Positions 43,157-54,119 are shown, counted from the stretch's first letter. The stretch is DNA of 64,000 bases from Deroplatys truncata (GCA_030765065.1 CM060979.1:17451001-17515000), one strand, 5' to 3'. Notes: generated by a model not told the origin, from the letters alone. Made by a program: numbers and translations.

Positions 43157-44378
43157 CAATATATGATCAGAAGTATCCGGACACCTCCACAAACATACGT
43201 TTTTCATCATAGGTGCATTGTGCTGCCATCTAGTGCATGATACTCATCCGCGACCTCAGCAGTCATTAGACATCTTGAAACAGCAGAATGGGACGCTCCA
43301 TGGAACTCACGGACTTCGAACGTGGTCAGGTGATTGGGTGTCAGAAGTCTGTACGCGAGATTTCCACACTCCTAAACATCCCTAGGTCCACTGTTTCTGA
43401 TGTGATAGTGAAGTGGAAACGTGAAGGGACATATACAGCACAAAAGCCTACAGGTCGAACTCGTCTGTTGACTGACAGAGACCGCCGACATTTCAAGAAG
43501 GTCGTAAGGTGTAATAGGCAGACACTTATCCAGACCATCACACAGGAATTCCAAACTGCGTCAGGATCCACTCCAAGTACTATGACAGTTAGGCGTGAGG
43601 TGAGAAACCTCGGATTCCATGATCGAGCGGCTGCTCATAAGCCACACATCACGCAGGAAAATGCCAAAAGACGCCTCGCTTGGTGTAAGGAGCGTCAACA
43701 TTACACGACTGAACAGTGGCAAAACGTTGTGTGGAGTGACGAATCACGGTACGCAATGTGGCGATCCGATGGCAGGATGTGGGTGTGGCGAATGCCCGGT
43801 GAACGTCATCTGCCAGCATGTGTAGTGCCAACAGTGAATTTCGGAGGTGGTGGTGTTATGGTGTGATAGTGTTTTTCTGGAGGGGGCTTGCACCCCTTGT
43901 TGTTTTGCCTAGCACGATCACAGCGCACCCTACATTGATATTTTAAGCACCTTCTTGCTTTCCACTGTTGAAGAGCAATTCGGGGATGGCGATTGCATCT
44001 TTCAAGACGATCGAGCACCTGTTCATACTGCACGGGCTGTGGCGGAGTGGTTACACGGCAATAACATCCCTGTAATGGACTGGCCTGCACAGAGTCCTGA
44101 CTTGAATCCTATAGAACACCTTTGGGATGTTTTGGAACGCCGACTTCGTGCCAGGCCTCACCAACCTACACCGATACCTCTCCTCAGTTCCGCACTCCGT
44201 GAAGAATGGGCTGCAACCTTCCAGCACCTGATTAAAAGTATGCATGCGAGAGTGAACGCTGTCATCAAGGCTAAGGGTGGGTCAGCACCATATTGACTGC
44301 CAGCATTACCGATGGAGGGCGCAACGAACTTGTACGTAATTTTCAGCCAGGTGTCCGGATACTTTTGATCACGTAGTG
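43157..44378 (+). mobile_element. Tc1-like transposon (DD34E), copy 2
   Basis: 1,222 bp bounded by TA (43155-43156 and 44379-44380). Right end is the complement of CACTACGTGATCAAAAGTAT; the left TIR is mutated (CAATATATGATCAGAAGTAT). Same family as 32172-33376, opposite orientation, inserted in family A. Confidence 0.92.
43288..44296 (+). pseudogene. Tc1 transposase with stops and one frameshift
   Basis: ATG at 43288 begins [20 protein letters not shown]. The frame is open for 192 codons through both helix-turn-helix motifs (to about residue 100) and [15 protein letters not shown] (first catalytic D), ending at tandem TGA TAG after GGGGVMV. The same frame then reads CFSGGGL before a further stop. 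After a frameshift the last 114 codons (43955-44296) are open, with CIFQDDRAPVHTARAV (second D) and SPDLNPIEHLWDVL (E, 34 residues later). Relative to the sister copy it lacks three codons after VIGC and four in the EEWAA.FQHL stretch. All three catalytic residues are intact; perhaps four lesions separate it from an open frame. Confidence 0.9.
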
Positions 44379-44834
44379 TACGTGTTTTGAGGCGCCTTGA
44401 ACCCAAAAAAGCATTTTAGGAAAAGATCTGTGTGATGTGTCTGTGAACACCTTAACTCAAAAGTAAAAGTCTGTACCTTCAAAATGCTACACGACAATTT
44501 TCGAGAAAAACCCCTAACCCAAACTACTGTTTTCTTGGAACATTTTCGAAATTTTTGATTTCCTAAAAAAAGTGCATCTAACGATTTTGATTAAAACACC
44601 ATATATTAAAGATATTTTGCATGCCAAATAAAATGTATATCTTGAATTTTATGCGAATGCCTTGTGTAGTACACTTTATTCCGAAGGAATTTGTATAACT
44701 GGTCAATGTTATACGATAGACGAAAACGTGACACACAGAAAATGTACTTAGATCTCTATAAAACACACAATTTGTTTCCTATAAATTTTTGGTGGGCATC
44801 AGCCCTTTCTGAAATATCCATTATTAATGGATCG

Positions 44835-45425
44835 ATATTTTTTTAAATTCCATTTATCTCTCCTTTAAATACAATGGTCTTAACGGCGAAGTTACCTTTG
44901 GAACATATTATTTGCCTATAGGCAATGGTGTTAACTCGTATTCGCTTGTCGTTGGGTTTTAATCATTAAATCACACACTCATTCACGTCGTCCTCCTTGG
45001 TCAAGGGGTACCATTCTACCCTCTGGTTCCCGAAGTCGCGGGTTCGAACCCGGCGGAGGGCGATGAATTTTTTTCGGACTTTAAACTCCTTACCATGGCC
45101 TCCTACGGAAGGGAGATAAAGCCAGCGGTCCCGTGTCGTAGATTTGCGGCACATTAAAGAATTTCAGGCCTGATGATAGAAGCCTCTGAGCAAAATTACC
45201 GGTATTTCACGCCCAATATAGAATTAGTTTCTATGAACCATAGAAATTAAAGAGCGTCAAATAAAGTATAATTTAATTTACACTCTCATTCATACTTCCA
45301 GACTCTGGGGAGGATAGAGAATAACATTGGCTGGAGAAAAATTCCCTACGCAGCCGGAAATCGAACCCGGGAACTCCTCGCACAGCAGGTAGGTGCTCTA
45401 TCGACTGAGCAACGAGGCCAGTCCG
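44835..45425 (-). mobile_element. SINE3 copy split by a SINE2
   Basis: Minus-strand head at 45415-45340: TTGCTCAGTCGATAGAGCAC (A box) and CCCGGGTTCGATTTCCG (B box). The body runs to 45280 and resumes at 44985-44835 after the SINE2, ending near AATACAATGGTCTTAACGGC. Same family as 20625-20872 and 51337-51592. Confidence 0.8.
44986..45279 (+). mobile_element. tRNA-derived SINE (family SINE2) nested in SINE3
   Basis: Head GTCCTCCTTGGTCAAGGGGT with B box GCGGGTTCGAACCCG (45038-45052) and a complementary GGAGGGCG acceptor-like end, an obvious tRNA ancestor. Body shared with 41830-42105, ending AGAGCGTCAAATAAAG. Flanked by ACACTCATTCA (44975-44985) and ACACTCTCATTCA (45280-45292). Confidence 0.85.
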
Positions 45426-45690
45426 TTTGAATTGTTCAATTCTTAGGCATTCTTATAAAGTCCTGTCGATTTTCAGTTGTTTCTACGACTGATGGAAAGA
45501 GTATGTAACTTTAAGGCTAATATATAGCGTCCAAGTCTTAAACATTTGATTATCGCTGTCCCCTTAGTATCTATAACAAAATATGTAATGTAGCTATTTT
45601 CGGATAGGAATATAAACTTCAAGAGTAATTTTCATACCCACCAATAAGCGATAAAGGACAGAGATTACATGCAAATGTAATATATCAGGT
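45426..45690 (-). repeat. Old family A M1 fragment
   Basis: TCAGTTGTTTCTACGACTGA through ATAAGCGATAAAGGACAGAG to GCAAATGTAATATATCAGG. In both this and the 20.6-21.1 kb locus a SINE3 sits at the same point of the old M1/M2 boundary, so the pair may have spread or duplicated together. Confidence 0.6.
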
Positions 45691-46616
45691 TCTTTTGTTC
45701 ATTCTTTGTTGCAATTTTTATCCCTCCTCCACAGTTTTTGTATAAGCAAGAGATAACCGAGGTTTTACTGCACATAAAACGCATGCAGTTTCCTTGGAAG
45801 CACAGCATATCCTAAAACAAATACTTTTTAATATTGCATATGCTAATTTCAAGCAGATGCAGACTGTTTCCATTTCCATAGTGAGCAGTTACCGTATTAT
45901 TCAGGAAAAAAATACACAAGTATATGATTTTCACCAGGTCGGAAGCATCATATCCGAAATAGGGGATACTCCGGCTTATTCAGTGTCCGACTAGGACAGG
46001 TTTAACTGTATAATCGCATCATTCGATCCTTTGAAATGGAGATATTAATGAAGGCTATCTAAATGGATGTGCTGCGTGGTTTTAGAATAGTAATGGTCGT
46101 GAATGAGCTATCAGGTGTTAAATTTTGACAAGTGTTCTACCACTACTGAAAAGCTTATCAGTCACCTCAGATATGTATGTATATCTGATCATAATGCAAA
46201 CCTGTGCGTGATTTAGTGTTGGCTAAACAAGCAAATGATCGGCGAAGCACATCGAAACAGGAGTTGCAAGCAGATGGGTTACAAATGCCATCCTTGTTTG
46301 TCTCATCTCTTACTGTCTGTCACGTTGACGTAACACGTTGCGACATTTACCAGTGCATCGGTCCCTCCTTGTTCATGCGAACTGCTGCAATTTGTCTCCC
46401 TGTGTTTACTACCTCAGAGATCTACTGGCGCAATTCGCGTGATTATCCACTTTATCTTCAGATACGCTATGCCCTTTCCTTAAAATTTCAGTTCTGGAGG
46501 ACCTCCATTACCAAAATTCACCAAAAAGACACATTTTTAGTTTCTCTGTAATCTTATTATTTAAATTACCTTCAATTTGATATATTTTTTGTCCCTGTAG
46601 GCACAAATGTTATATA
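45691..46616. other. Unassigned interval; possible pogo-like end
   Basis: GATAACCGAGGTTTTACTGC (45747-45766) in reverse complement resembles a pogo/Tigger terminus, and CATGCAGTTTCCTTGGAAGC follows, shared with 21.2 kb. The frame 46204-46551 (115 codons, plus) matches nothing I know. 46560-46616 is AT-rich. Confidence 0.35.
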
Positions 46617-46752
46617 TTACATATATTTTAAAACATCCGATGTGTTACATTCACACGACTTTCTACTCAAACCTCTACAAAATATTTTTACAAAAGCTTA
46701 AAGTATTATTTATTTCTTGTTAATGCAGTACGCAAAACGATAGTCTGATTTT
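46617..46752 (+). repeat. Degraded family A M1 fragment
   Basis: AAACATCCGATGTGTTACAT, then TTTTTACAAAAGCTTAAAG and a truncated GATAGTC box. It precedes the better preserved copy that starts at about 46755. Confidence 0.55.
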
Positions 46753-46754
46753 AA

Positions 46755-47880
46755 AAAAAAATCTTTAGTGTTACCTCACATGACCTTTTCTACTCTTGTA
46801 CAAACTATTTTTACAAACGATTATTCTCCACATGCTTCATGTTAATCGAGATGTTGATCTTATTGCTAATTTTCTTGTAGATGCAAGGGGAATTGCTAGG
46901 CTTTAAGCGATAGTCAAATGTTTTAAGTGCTGGTTGCTATGTGGAGTATTGCATTCTCTTTGCATTACCAAGACAAAAAGAATGAATAACGAATTTGAGA
47001 AAAAGTATAATTATTGGAAAATTTAAGGGAATAACAAGCAATATCTTGAAAATGGTTCACTCAACAACAAAAAATGTATATGACATAAATTGTGTATTTT
47101 AACGGGATCTACATTTTTACTTTCTCTACTACGTATAGTAAGTAAGGGAAGTATTGCAATCCACCCAAAAATTCGATACCGAGATTTCACCGGAAATACA
47201 TGTTTTGAGACCTCCTGAATCCAAAAAAAGCATTTTTGGAAACATGTCCGTGTGTGTGTGTGTGTGTGTGTCTGTGTGTGTGTGTCTGTGAACAGCAACG
47301 AACAGTCGGATAAACACCAAACTTGGTATTTAGGTTCAGTATCTTTCAGAGATGCGACACGAAGGTTATCAAGAAAATCCCCCCACCCCAGACTACCCTT
47401 TACATGGAACATTTTTCGAAAATTTTATTTTTCTCAAAAACGGCTCTAACGATTTTGATTAAAATATCATATGTTTAAGATATTGTCATGACAAATAAAA
47501 TGTATATCTCGAATTTCTGGGAATGTCTCCAAAAGTATTCTTCGTTATGAACGACTTTTTCATAACTGGTAAACCATAAGAGATAGACAAAATTTTACTA
47601 CACGAAAAATGTAGATCGCGTTAAAATACACAATATATGTCATATACATTTCTTTTGTTGAGTGAACCGTTTGCGAGATATTGCTTGTTATTCGTTAAAT
47701 GTTCCAATACTTATACTTTTTCTCAAATTCGTTATTCTTTTTTACTTTCTCTACTACGTATAGTAAGTAGGGGAAGTATTGCATTCCACCCAAAAATTCG
47801 ATACCGAGATTTCACCGGAAATACATGTTTTGAGATCTCCTGAATCCAAAAAAAGCATTTTTGGAAACATGTCCGTGTGT

Positions 47881-47917
<37 letters not shown>

Positions 47918-49148
47918 TGTGAACAGCATAACTCAAAAACGAACAGTCGGATAAGCACCAAACTTGGTATTTAGGTTCAGTATCTTCCAGAGATGCGACA
48001 CGAAGGTTTTCAAGAAAATCCCCCCACTCCAGACTACCTTTTACATGGAAAAGTTTTCGAAAATTTTATTTTTCTCAAAAATGGCTCTAACGATTTTGAT
48101 GAAAATATCATATGTTTAAGATAATGTCATGAGAAATGAAATGTATATCTCGAATGTTCTGGGAATGTCTCCAAAAGTATTCTTCATTGTGAACGCCTTT
48201 TGCATAACTCGTAAACCATAAGAGATAGACAAAATTTTACTACACAAAAAATGTAGATCGCGTTAAAATACACAACTTATGTCATATACATTTCTTTTGT
48301 TGAGTGAACCGTTTTCAAGATATTGCTTGTTATTTCCTTAAATTTTCCAATACTTATACTTTTTCTCAAATACGTTATTCATTTTTTTATGTCCTGACAT
48401 GCAAAGAGAATGGAATGCGCCACATAGCAACCAGCGTTAAAATATTTGACTATCGCTTAAAAGCTACCATATTCCCCTTGCATCTACAAGAAAATTACCA
48501 ATAAGATTGACATCTCGATATCTCGATTAACATGAAACATATGGAGAATAGGCGTTTGTAAAATTAGATTGTACAAGAGTAGGGAAAGTCATGTGAGTGT
48601 AACACATCAGATTTTTTTTTATGTCCTGGACATGCAAAGAGAATGGAATGCGCCACATAGCAACCAGCGTTAAAATATCTGACTATCGCTTAAAACCTAC
48701 CATATTCCCCTTGCATCTACAAGAAAAGTATCAATAAGATTGACATCTCGATATCTCCATTAACGTGAAGCATATGGAGAATAAGCGTTTGTAAAAATAG
48801 TTTGTACAAGAGTAGAGAAAGTCATGTGAGTGTAACACATCAGATTTTTTGTATAGTAAACGTTTGTTTATTTCTTATGGTTTACCAGTTATGCAAAAGT
48901 CGTTCACAATGAAGAATACTTTTGGAGACATTCCCAGAAAATTCGAGATATACATTTCATTTGTCATGAAAATATCTTAAACATATGATATTTTAATCAA
49001 AATTTTCGAAAACTGTTCCATTTAAAGGGTAATCTGGAGTGGGGAGATTTTCTTGAAAACCTTCGTGTCGCATCTCTGGAAGATACTGAACCTAAATACC
49101 AAGTTTGGTGTTTACCCGACTGTTCGTTTCTGAGTTATGCTGTTCACA

Positions 49149-49184
<36 letters not shown>

Positions 49185-49318
49185 CATGTTTCCAAAAATG
49201 CTTTTTTTGGATTCAGGGGGTCTCCAAACTTGTATTTCCGGTGAATTCTCGGTATCGAATTTTTGGGTGGAATACAATACTTCCCCTACTTACTATACAT
49301 TGTAGAGAAAGTTAAAAA
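46755..49318 (+). repeat. Family A element split by another family A array
   Basis: The plus-strand copy runs from M1 (AAAAAATCTTTAGTGTTACC) to GGGATCTACATTTTT at 47115. It resumes at about 48849 with GTATAGTAAACGTTTGTTTA, which is the next base in intact copies, and ends at 49318. It contains a GT/CA tract at 49146-49182. Confidence 0.8.
47116..48848 (-). mobile_element. Inserted family A unit: M2, M2, M1, M1 (minus strand)
   Basis: Begins ACTTTCTCTACTACGTATAG and ends GTAACACATCAGATTTTTT. M2 (47116-47738), M2 (47739-48384), M1 (48385-48611), M1 (48612-48848). Both M2 copies carry long GT tracts (47247-47287; 47873-47915). Insertion in a T-run leaves the target duplication ambiguous (about 5 T). 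This event shows the true outer ends of the family. Confidence 0.75.
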
Positions 49319-49344
49319 CAAAAAAACAAAAAAAAAACAAAAAA

Positions 49345-49445
49345 ACATGGGTCAGAGTGGGTGGTTGCCGGGGATCGATCCGGGGACCTCTCGAATGCGA
49401 GTCGCATACTTTCCACGGCGCCACCTCGCACGTAGTCGTGTGAAT
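49345..49445 (-). mobile_element. SINE1 head fragment
   Basis: Minus strand: TGCGAGGTGGCGCCGTGGAA and GGATCGATCCCCGGCAACCA are the A- and B-box parts of a SINE1-type tRNA head. The body is missing. A poly-A-like AAAAACAAAAAAAC tract joins it to the preceding family A end. Confidence 0.6.
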
Positions 49446-49547
49446 TACATTTCGTTTTGATGTTTCATAAAGTGAGATTTAGTTATGCAGTGTACCTGAT
49501 ATTATACTGCATCCAGCCGAGAGAATTGGTTCCGCGGTAATTTTTAG

Positions 49548-49674
49548 TTTCCCTACTACGTATAGTAAGTAGGGGAAGTATTGTATTCCACCGAAAAATT
49601 CGATACCGATATTTCACCGGAAATACATGTTTTGAGACCCCTGAATGCAAAAAAAGAATTTTTGGAAACGTGTC

Positions 49675-49712
<38 letters not shown>

Positions 49713-51336
49713 TGTGAACAGCATAACTCAGAAACGAAAAGTCGGATAAACACCAAACTTGGTATTTAGGTTCAGTATCTTCCAGAGATGCGACACGAAG
49801 GGTTTCAAGAAAATCCCCCCACCCCCAGAATACCCTTTAAATGGAACATTTTTCGAAAATTTTGATTAAAATATCATATGTTTAAGATATTTTCATGACA
49901 AATGAAATGTATACCTCGAATTTTCTGGGAATGTCTCCAAAAGTATTCTTCATTGTGAACGACTTTTGCATAACTGGTAAACCATAAGAGATACACAAAA
50001 TTTTACAACACGAAAAATTTAGATCGCGTTAAAACACACAATTTATGTCATATACATTTCTTTTGTTGAGTGAACCGTTTTCGAGATATTGCTTGTTATT
50101 CCCCTAAATCTTCCAGTACTTATACCTTTTCTCAATTTCGTTATTCATTTTTTACTTTTTCTACTACGTATAGTAAGTAGGGGAAGTATTGTATTCCACC
50201 CAAAAATTCGATACCGAGATTTCACCGGAAAAACATGTTTTGAGGCCCCCTGAATCCAAAAAAAGCGTTTTGGGAAACATGTCCGTGTGTGTCTGTGTGT
50301 CTGTGAACAGCATAACTCAGAAACGAACTGTTGGATAAACACCAAACTTGGTATTTAGGTTCAGTATCTTCCAGAGATGGGACACGAAGGTTTTCAAGAA
50401 AATTCACCCATTCCCAGACTACCCTTTACATGGAACATTTTTCGAAAATTTTAATTTTCTCAAAAATGGCTCTAACGATTTTTATCAAAGTATCGTATGT
50501 TTAAGATATTGTCATGAGAAATGAAATGTATATCTCGAATTTTCTGGGAATGTCTCCAAAATTATTCTTCATTGTGAACGACTTTTGTATAACTGGTAAA
50601 CCATAAGAGATAGACAAAATTTTACTACACAAAAAATGTAGATCGCGTTAAAATACACAATTTAAGTCATATACATTTCTTTTGTTGAGTGAACCGTTTT
50701 CGAGATATTACTTGTTATTCCCTTAAATTTTTCAATACTTATTTTCTCAAATGAGAATTCGTTATTCATTTTTTTTTGTCTTGGATATGCAAAGAGTATT
50801 AATCTGTGGCAAAGAGAATGGTGCTGTACCTAGCAACCAGCTATTAAGAGATATGTGTATGCTTAAAGGCTACTGTATTTCTATATTGCCCTTTCAAATA
50901 CAAAACAAGGGGAACATAGTACGCCTTAAGCGATAGTCAAATATTTTTAGAACTGGTCGCTGTGTGTAAAATGTAATTCTCTTTGCATGTCAAAAGATGT
51001 TTCTGCAAATGTTTATATCGATTAATATGAAATAGATGGAGAATAAGAGTTTGTAAAAATAGTTTGTACAAGAGTAGAGAAAGTCATGTGAGTGTAACAC
51101 ATCAGATTTTTTTTATGTCCTGAACATACAAAGAGAATGGAATGCGTCACATAGCAACCAGCGTTAAAATATTTGACTATCGCTTAAAGCCTACCAATCC
51201 CCTTGCATCTACAAGAAAATTACCAATAAGATTAAAATCTCGATTAACATGAAGCATATGGAGAATAAGCGTTTGTAAAAATAGTTTATACAAGAGTAGA
51301 GAAAGTCATGTGAGTGTAACACATCAGATTTTTTTT
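49548..51336 (-). repeat. Family A array: M2, M2, M1b (hairpin form), M1
   Basis: M2 49548-50150 (GT tract 49680-49711), M2 50151-50775, M1b 50776-51110, M1 51111-51336. In M1b a block in the opposite orientation (50908-50998, GGGGAACATAGTACGCCTTA to CTTTGCATGTC) sits inside the module, giving self-complementary arms. The same structure recurs at 53770-54112. Confidence 0.8.
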
Positions 51337-51592
51337 AGTTCCGCCTTCCACTGCATCGGTCTTATGGGCGACCTTTCCTTTGGAACTCATTGCCTAGTGG
51401 CAGTGGTGTTAACTCGTGTAACTCTTGTCGTTGGGTTACTTGTACTTTGGTTTTTAATCATTAGATCATATACATTCACACTCTCATTCATACTTCCAGA
51501 CCCTGGAGAGGATAAGGATTAATCTCGGCTAGAGAAAAATTCCCACCCCCCAGCCGGGAATCGAACCCGGGACCCTTCACACAGCAGGCAGT
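51337..51592 (-). mobile_element. SINE3 copy, head interrupted by SINE1
   Basis: Body TTCCTTTGGAACTCATTGCC and B-box region CCCGGGTTCGATTCCCGG (minus strand, 51553-51570). The A-box half is replaced by the SINE1 that starts after GCAGGCAG. Confidence 0.75.
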
Positions 51593-51995
51593 AATGTTTA
51601 GGGCACACATTCGGGAGGTACTAGATTCGTTTCCCGTCCACGGCCCACTCTGGCTTTGGGTCTTTCGTGGTTTTTCTCTATCGATATGCGGATGCTCGGG
51701 TGGTTTCTGAACTACCACGCTTTTCTTTTTATCTTTTAGGTGTGCTCCTAAGTTTCGTGGCGTGAGGTGGTGCCGGACGTGTGGTGGGGATGCCTGCTGC
51801 AAGTAAGGAGTCCCGTGGCCACTAAGGGCTAAATAGTTGGACGAGTTCTTCTCACCCTCTCTGGGTAGCTCCAGTAGTGGGACGGGTCTTGAAACGAGGA
51901 GCTGTTAGAGACTTCCGCGCGTCTCTGTAGCATGTAATCTCCTATAGTTCCATCGCTTCCTACTGGGGGTGGTACCGGCCGAGGTGTGCCACCCT
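51593..51995 (+). mobile_element. SINE1 copy, diverged
   Basis: Head with TAGATTCGTTTCCCGTC (degenerate B box), then CACGGCCCACTCTGGCTTTG, TAGTGGGACGGGTCTTGAAA and GGTGGTACCGGCCGAGGTGT, all shared with SINE1 at 12.3 and 33.4 kb. Confidence 0.7.
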
Positions 51996-52644
51996 GTTGT
52001 ATAACGTGTACTGCAACTGCGACCCTTTATACCTACCCTCAAAATGCTTAGTTTGGTATTGTCTTCCTACTCTACAATTTCCCTCGCCTGTATGTGCGGG
52101 ATAAAGCCAGCAACAGCCTTCTCTTGCGTGATTTCCGAATATAAGTTCATGCATTAAACGTGAAAGCTTAAGAGAGAAAAAGGAAAAGATGGGCGTTTTA
52201 CTGAACTCGCTGGGGTGGAGTAACCGCACGTTAAGACAACAAACGTAGCTTGGATTATCTGAGAGAGAATCGGAATTTAAACGCATTACAAGCAGTGCAA
52301 ACAAAGACGCTCTCCTTCTGTTAGCTTTAGATAGTATTTGCTATGTAAATTACTGCGCTCTGACACAAAACAGAAGTGAACGCTAATGTTTTAAGGCCCT
52401 TCCTTGTAGGTATATGTTCCAAATCCCACTGCATCAGCTACATTGTCATTCGTAATAGGCTAGCAAACGGCAGAAAGCTCTCTCAGGGTAAACTATGGAA
52501 TTCCAGTACCTTCTAAAGCTGCCCTTCCTGAAAATGAATCAAAATACACCAGCAAATCTAATTGGCGTAAGCAGAAACTAATGGAGACACAAAATAAATA
52601 TATTACATGGATATTTTAAAAGGATTTCAGGCACTAAAAGCCTA
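51996..52644. other. Unassigned interval
   Basis: Minus-strand frame 51960-52304 (115 codons) begins MFALLVMRLNSDSLSDNPSY and overlaps the SINE end. It shows no known motif. The remainder has no repeat or gene that I recognise. Confidence 0.35.
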
Positions 52645-52905
52645 CTACATCTTATATCTACATTAATATTATAAAAGGAGAAAGTGTGTGTGTGTGTATG
52701 TAGGGTAATCTCAAAAACCACTCAACCGATTTCGATAACACTTTCACCATCGAAAACACAACTCGTTCTAACGGACATGGAGCGATAAAGCACCCTTTAA
52801 TTTCATTTTATAAGTTACTAAAATATTAAAAGGGATTTACAAAGCCCTTGTACTTAAATGCAAACACAGACTCCGTTAGTCTGACGTCAGAGCTAGCCGT
52901 TGCCA
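52645..52905 (-). repeat. Family D fragment, minus strand
   Basis: TTAATATTATAAAAGGAGAA, then a GT tract and GGTAATCTCAAAAACCACTC, through GGATTTACAAAGCCCTTGTA. This is the reverse complement of the 3' half of 40375-40975. 52906-53160 holds nothing recognised. Confidence 0.65.
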
Positions 52906-53160
52906 TGGAGATCGCCATTTTGCTTTCCAAACAACATTGATTCCTACAGCGAGGTTTTGGAAGTCTTTCATATAACTATTAATATCTAGTGTAATTGCGT
53001 TGTAATATATTACCTTCAGTTACTTTGGGCAGAGGCAAAGTGTTTCGAATAGCTGAAGCAGGGGCAAGAGCGTTTCTCTCGCATTGGTTATGTTTTTTGT
53101 TCCTGACTGCAAACACTATAGTGAACTCCAGTCTAAAAACTCCCTAGGTAAGTCCCCCCT

Positions 53161-54112
53161 TTTTACTTTCTGTACTCAGTATAGTAAGTAGAGGAAGTAT
53201 TGCATTCCTCCCAAAAATTCATACCGAGATTTCACCGGAAATACATGTTTGGGGCCTCCTGAATCCAAAAAAATTATTTTTGGAAACATGTCCGTGTGTG
53301 TTTGTGTCTATCTGTCTGTCTGTGAACAGCATAACTCAGAAACGAACAGTCGATAAACACCAAACTTGGATTTAGGTTCAGTATCTTCCAGAGATGCGAC
53401 ACGAAGGTTTTCAAGAAAATCCCCCATCCCAAATTACCCTTTACATAGAACATTTTACGAAAATTTTAATTTTCTCAAACATGGCTCTAACAATTTTGAT
53501 TAAACTACCATATTTTTAAGATATTTTCATGACAAATGAAATGTATATCTCCAATTTGCTGGGAATGTCTCCAAAAGTATTCTTCATTGTGAACGACTTT
53601 TGCATAACTGGTAAACCATAAGAGATAGACAAAATTTTACTACACTAAAATGTAGATCGCGTTTAAATACACAATTTATGTTATATACATTTTTTTGTTG
53701 AGTGAACCATTGCTTGTTATTCCCTTAAATTTTCAATACTTATTTTCTCAAATGGGAATTCGTTTTTCATTTTTTTGTCTTGGATATGCAAAGAGTATTA
53801 ATCTGTGGCAAAGAGAACGGTGCTGCACCTAGCAACCAGCAATTAAGAGATATGTGTATGCTTAAAGGCTACTGTGTTTCTATATTGCCCTTGCAAATAC
53901 AAAACAAGGGGAACATAGTACGCCTTAAGCGATAGTCAAATATTTTTAGAACTGGTCGCTATGTGTAAAATGTAATTCTCTTTGCATGCCAAAAGATCGT
54001 TTCTGCAAACGTTTATCTCCATTAATATGAAATAGATGGAGAATAAGAGTTTGTAAAAATAGTTTGTACAAGAGTAGAGAAAGTCATGCGAGTGTAACAC
54101 ATCAGATTTTTC
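53161..54112 (-). repeat. Family A element: M2 then hairpin-form M1b
   Basis: M2 53161-53770 (short GT tract 53294-53318 with TCTG units). M1b 53770-54112 has an internal inverted block at about 53905-53993 (GGGGAACATAGTACGCCTTA to CTTTGCATGCC). Near identical in layout to 50151-51110. Confidence 0.8.
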
Positions 54113-54119
54113 TCGATGA

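Larger units (their letters stand above)
43095..44830 (-). repeat. Old family A element split by a Tc1 element
   Basis: Piece 43115-43156 (AAGATATTCGATACCGAGAT to CCGAAAATA) continues at 44379 with TACGTGTTTTGAGGCGCCTT. Removing the Tc1 and one TA restores the family A order CCGAAAATACGTGTTTTGAG. The element then runs through diverged M2 to about 44830. Confidence 0.75.

Noticed and set aside
45009-45075. Functional tRNA gene
   Set aside because: A good B box and near-complementary acceptor arms are present, but the anticodon arm does not fold, a SINE body follows, and a second copy with the same body exists at 41830-42105.
46204-46551. 115-codon plus-strand frame as a gene
   Set aside because: No motif, no neighbouring exon signal that I can support, and an AT-rich context; left as unassigned.
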